Assembly: GCA_023386865.1 (NCBI GenBank)
Contig: JAEWIV010000217.1
Location: 1 to 7,002, forward strand
Reading direction: 5' to 3'
Source of the DNA: Pseudomonadota bacterium
Lineage (GTDB): Bacteria > Pseudomonadota > Alphaproteobacteria > Reyranellales > Reyranellaceae
DNA length: 7,002 nucleotides
The notes under the pieces were generated by a model. It was not told the DNA's origin, made no database searches, and was given only the letters and a program-made list of their open reading frames with translations. A program made the translations under genes and the position numbers. Shown in pieces: positions 5,890 to 7,002 of the stretch (the stretch's first letter is position 1; every line of letters starts with the position of its first letter).

Positions 5890-6712
5890 AAAGTCGTCGC
5901 GCGGCCGCGACCGCTTCCTGATGCATGCGCTGGCGGTCGCCCTCGCCGTGCTGGCCCTGTCGCCGTTCCTCTGGCTGGTCCTGATGTCGTTCAAGACCAA
6001 CGCCGAGATCTTCCACTTCCCGCCACGGCTGTTCTTCGATGCGACCTGGGCGAACTACGCCGCGCTGTGGACATCGGAGTTCCGCAATTCCTTCGCCAAC
6101 AGCCTGGTCGTCGGGATCGTCTCGACCGCGCTGTCGCTCCTGATCGGCGTGCCGGCGGCCTACGCCCTGTCGCGCTGGACGACCCGCGCCGGCGGCACGA
6201 TCACGCTCTGGATCCTGGCCAGCCGCATGGCGCCGCCGATCGCCTTCACCATCCCCTACTTCCTGGTCTACCGGCACCTCGAGCTGCTGGACACGCTGAC
6301 GGGCCTGGTGATCATCTACCTCACCTTCAACCTGTCGCTGGTGATCTGGATGATGCGGCCATTCTACGACCAGCTGCCGCGGTCCCTGGAGGAAGCCGCC
6401 TGGATCGACGGCGCCACGATGTGGCAGGGCTTCTATCGCATCATCCTGCCGCTCTCCGGGCCGGGCCTCGCGGCCACCGCCATCCTCTGCTTCCTGTTCG
6501 CCTGGAACGACTTCTTCTTCGCCCTGATCCTGAGCCGCACCGAGGCCATGACCGCGCCGGTCGCCGTGGTGAACTTCATGAACTACGAAGGCTGGGAATG
6601 GGGCCGCATCGCCGCCGGCGGCACCATGATCATGCTGCCGGTGCTGATCTTCTCCTTCCTGGTCCGCCGCTATCTCGTGCACGGCCTGACCGGAGGAGCG
6701 TTGAAAGGATGA
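5882..6712 (+). CDS. ABC transporter permease, MalG-like (CUT1)
   Basis: A 276-residue inner-membrane protein, the second half of the import channel. Membrane segments are visible near residues 14-36, 73-96, 105-130, 139-158, 195-218 and 244-265. The EAA loop is well conserved (EEAAWIDGATMWQ at 170-182, then IILP at 187-190), and SFKTNAEIF (36-44) is typical of MalG/UgpE-type N-termini. The start is taken as TTG 5882. It has GGGGAG (5870-5875) six bases upstream and gives a basic cytoplasmic leader (MTRKSSRGRDR). The first in-frame ATG at 5921 has no ribosome-binding site and would remove that leader. The TTG lies inside the end of the preceding permease gene, an 8-bp overlap that implies coupling. 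The SDR gene follows with an ATGA overlap. No ATPase gene is visible. Confidence 0.92.
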   Translation: MTRKSSRGRDRFLMHALAVALAVLALSPFLWLVLMSFKTNAEIFHFPPRLFFDATWANYAALWTSEFRNSFANSLVVGIVSTALSLLIGVPAAYALSRWTTRAGGTITLWILASRMAPPIAFTIPYFLVYRHLELLDTLTGLVIIYLTFNLSLVIWMMRPFYDQLPRSLEEAAWIDGATMWQGFYRIILPLSGPGLAATAILCFLFAWNDFFFALILSRTEAMTAPVAVVNFMNYEGWEWGRIAAGGTMIMLPVLIFSFLVRRYLVHGLTGGALKG

Positions 6713-7002
6713 CCCTGCTGATCACCGGCGGCGCCAGCGGCATAGGCGCCGCGACCGCGAGACTCGCCGCCCGACGCGGCCACAAGGTCGCGATCAACTA
6801 CCGCTCGCGCGATGCGCAGGCCAAGAAAGTCGTGGCCGACATCGCCGCAGCGGGCGGCGAGGCCGTGGCGCTGCCGGCCGATGTTTCACGCGAAGCCGAT
6901 ATCGTCGGCCTGTTCGACGCCGCCGAGAAAGCCATCGGGCCGGTCACGCATCTGGTGAACAGCGCCGGCATCGGCCTGAATTCACGCGTCGCGGATTTCG
7001 AC
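6709..7002 (+). CDS. Short-chain dehydrogenase/reductase (SDR), 3' partial
   Basis: The first 98 residues of a classical SDR run off the window. The dinucleotide-binding motif TGGASGIG is at residues 6-13, ADV (57-59) matches the adenine-contact Asp, and NSAG (84-87) stands for the usual NNAG. INYRSR (29-34) has arginines after the second strand, which generally favours NADP(H), as in FabG-like enzymes. The catalytic Ser, Tyr and Lys lie beyond the edge. The ATG overlaps the permease TGA (ATGA), with GGAGGAG at 6692-6698 ten bases upstream, so it belongs to the transporter operon. The context suggests it oxidises or reduces the imported compound, often a sugar or polyol in such operons. The substrate is not known, and the family also includes 3-oxoacyl reductases. 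Confidence 0.88.
   Translation, partial: MTLLITGGASGIGAATARLAARRGHKVAINYRSRDAQAKKVVADIAAAGGEAVALPADVSREADIVGLFDAAEKAIGPVTHLVNSAGIGLNSRVADFD

Noticed and set aside
3439..6000. A very long minus-strand open frame (853 codons) antisense to the binding protein and first permease.
   Set aside because: Its translation is rich in Arg, His, Gly, Gln and Asp with no recognisable domain, as expected opposite a GC-rich gene. The plus-strand frames encode clear transporter proteins.

Overview
This is a GC-rich, densely packed chromosomal segment. It looks alphaproteobacterial: third codon positions are strongly G/C, the metabolism is oxidative, and the ABC binding protein carries a Tat-type leader. Paired hairpin repeats of a kind I associate with large soil and water alphaproteobacteria (Bradyrhizobium- or Reyranella-like) are also present. 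Genus placement is a guess.

Layout. 1-111 is the C-terminal tail of an unrecognised gene. 217-774 (+) is a short class I SAM-methyltransferase-like protein, resembling only the central part of the sugar C-methyltransferase family. It converges with, and overlaps by a few bases, a leftward cluster. In transcription order that cluster is a zinc-dependent MDR alcohol dehydrogenase (3412-2312), an acyl-CoA dehydrogenase (2299-1148) and a small predicted secreted protein of unknown function (1148-768). A 107-bp divergent intergenic region (3413-3519) separates it from a rightward operon. That operon encodes a CUT1/MalE-F-G-type ABC importer and an oxidoreductase: solute-binding protein (3520-4872), first permease (4936-5889), second permease (5882-6712), and the start of a short-chain dehydrogenase (6709 to the window edge). 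The transporter ATPase is not in the window and may lie downstream.

How it may work together. The rightward operon probably imports a small polar solute, such as a sugar, polyol or glycerol-phosphate-like compound, with the SDR acting on the imported compound or a product of it. The leftward genes could oxidise an alcohol and an acyl-CoA thioester. The divergent arrangement suggests, but does not prove, shared regulation. I see no defence system, CRISPR array, phage, transposase, tRNA or rRNA.

The most notable structure is a head-to-head pair of palindromic repeats at 4884-5007, between the binding protein and the first permease. The repeats form strong hairpins. The left copy appears to supply the ribosome-binding site and ATG of the permease, and the right copy is read through in frame as part of its N-terminus. 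Otherwise the window is an ordinary metabolic and transport locus.
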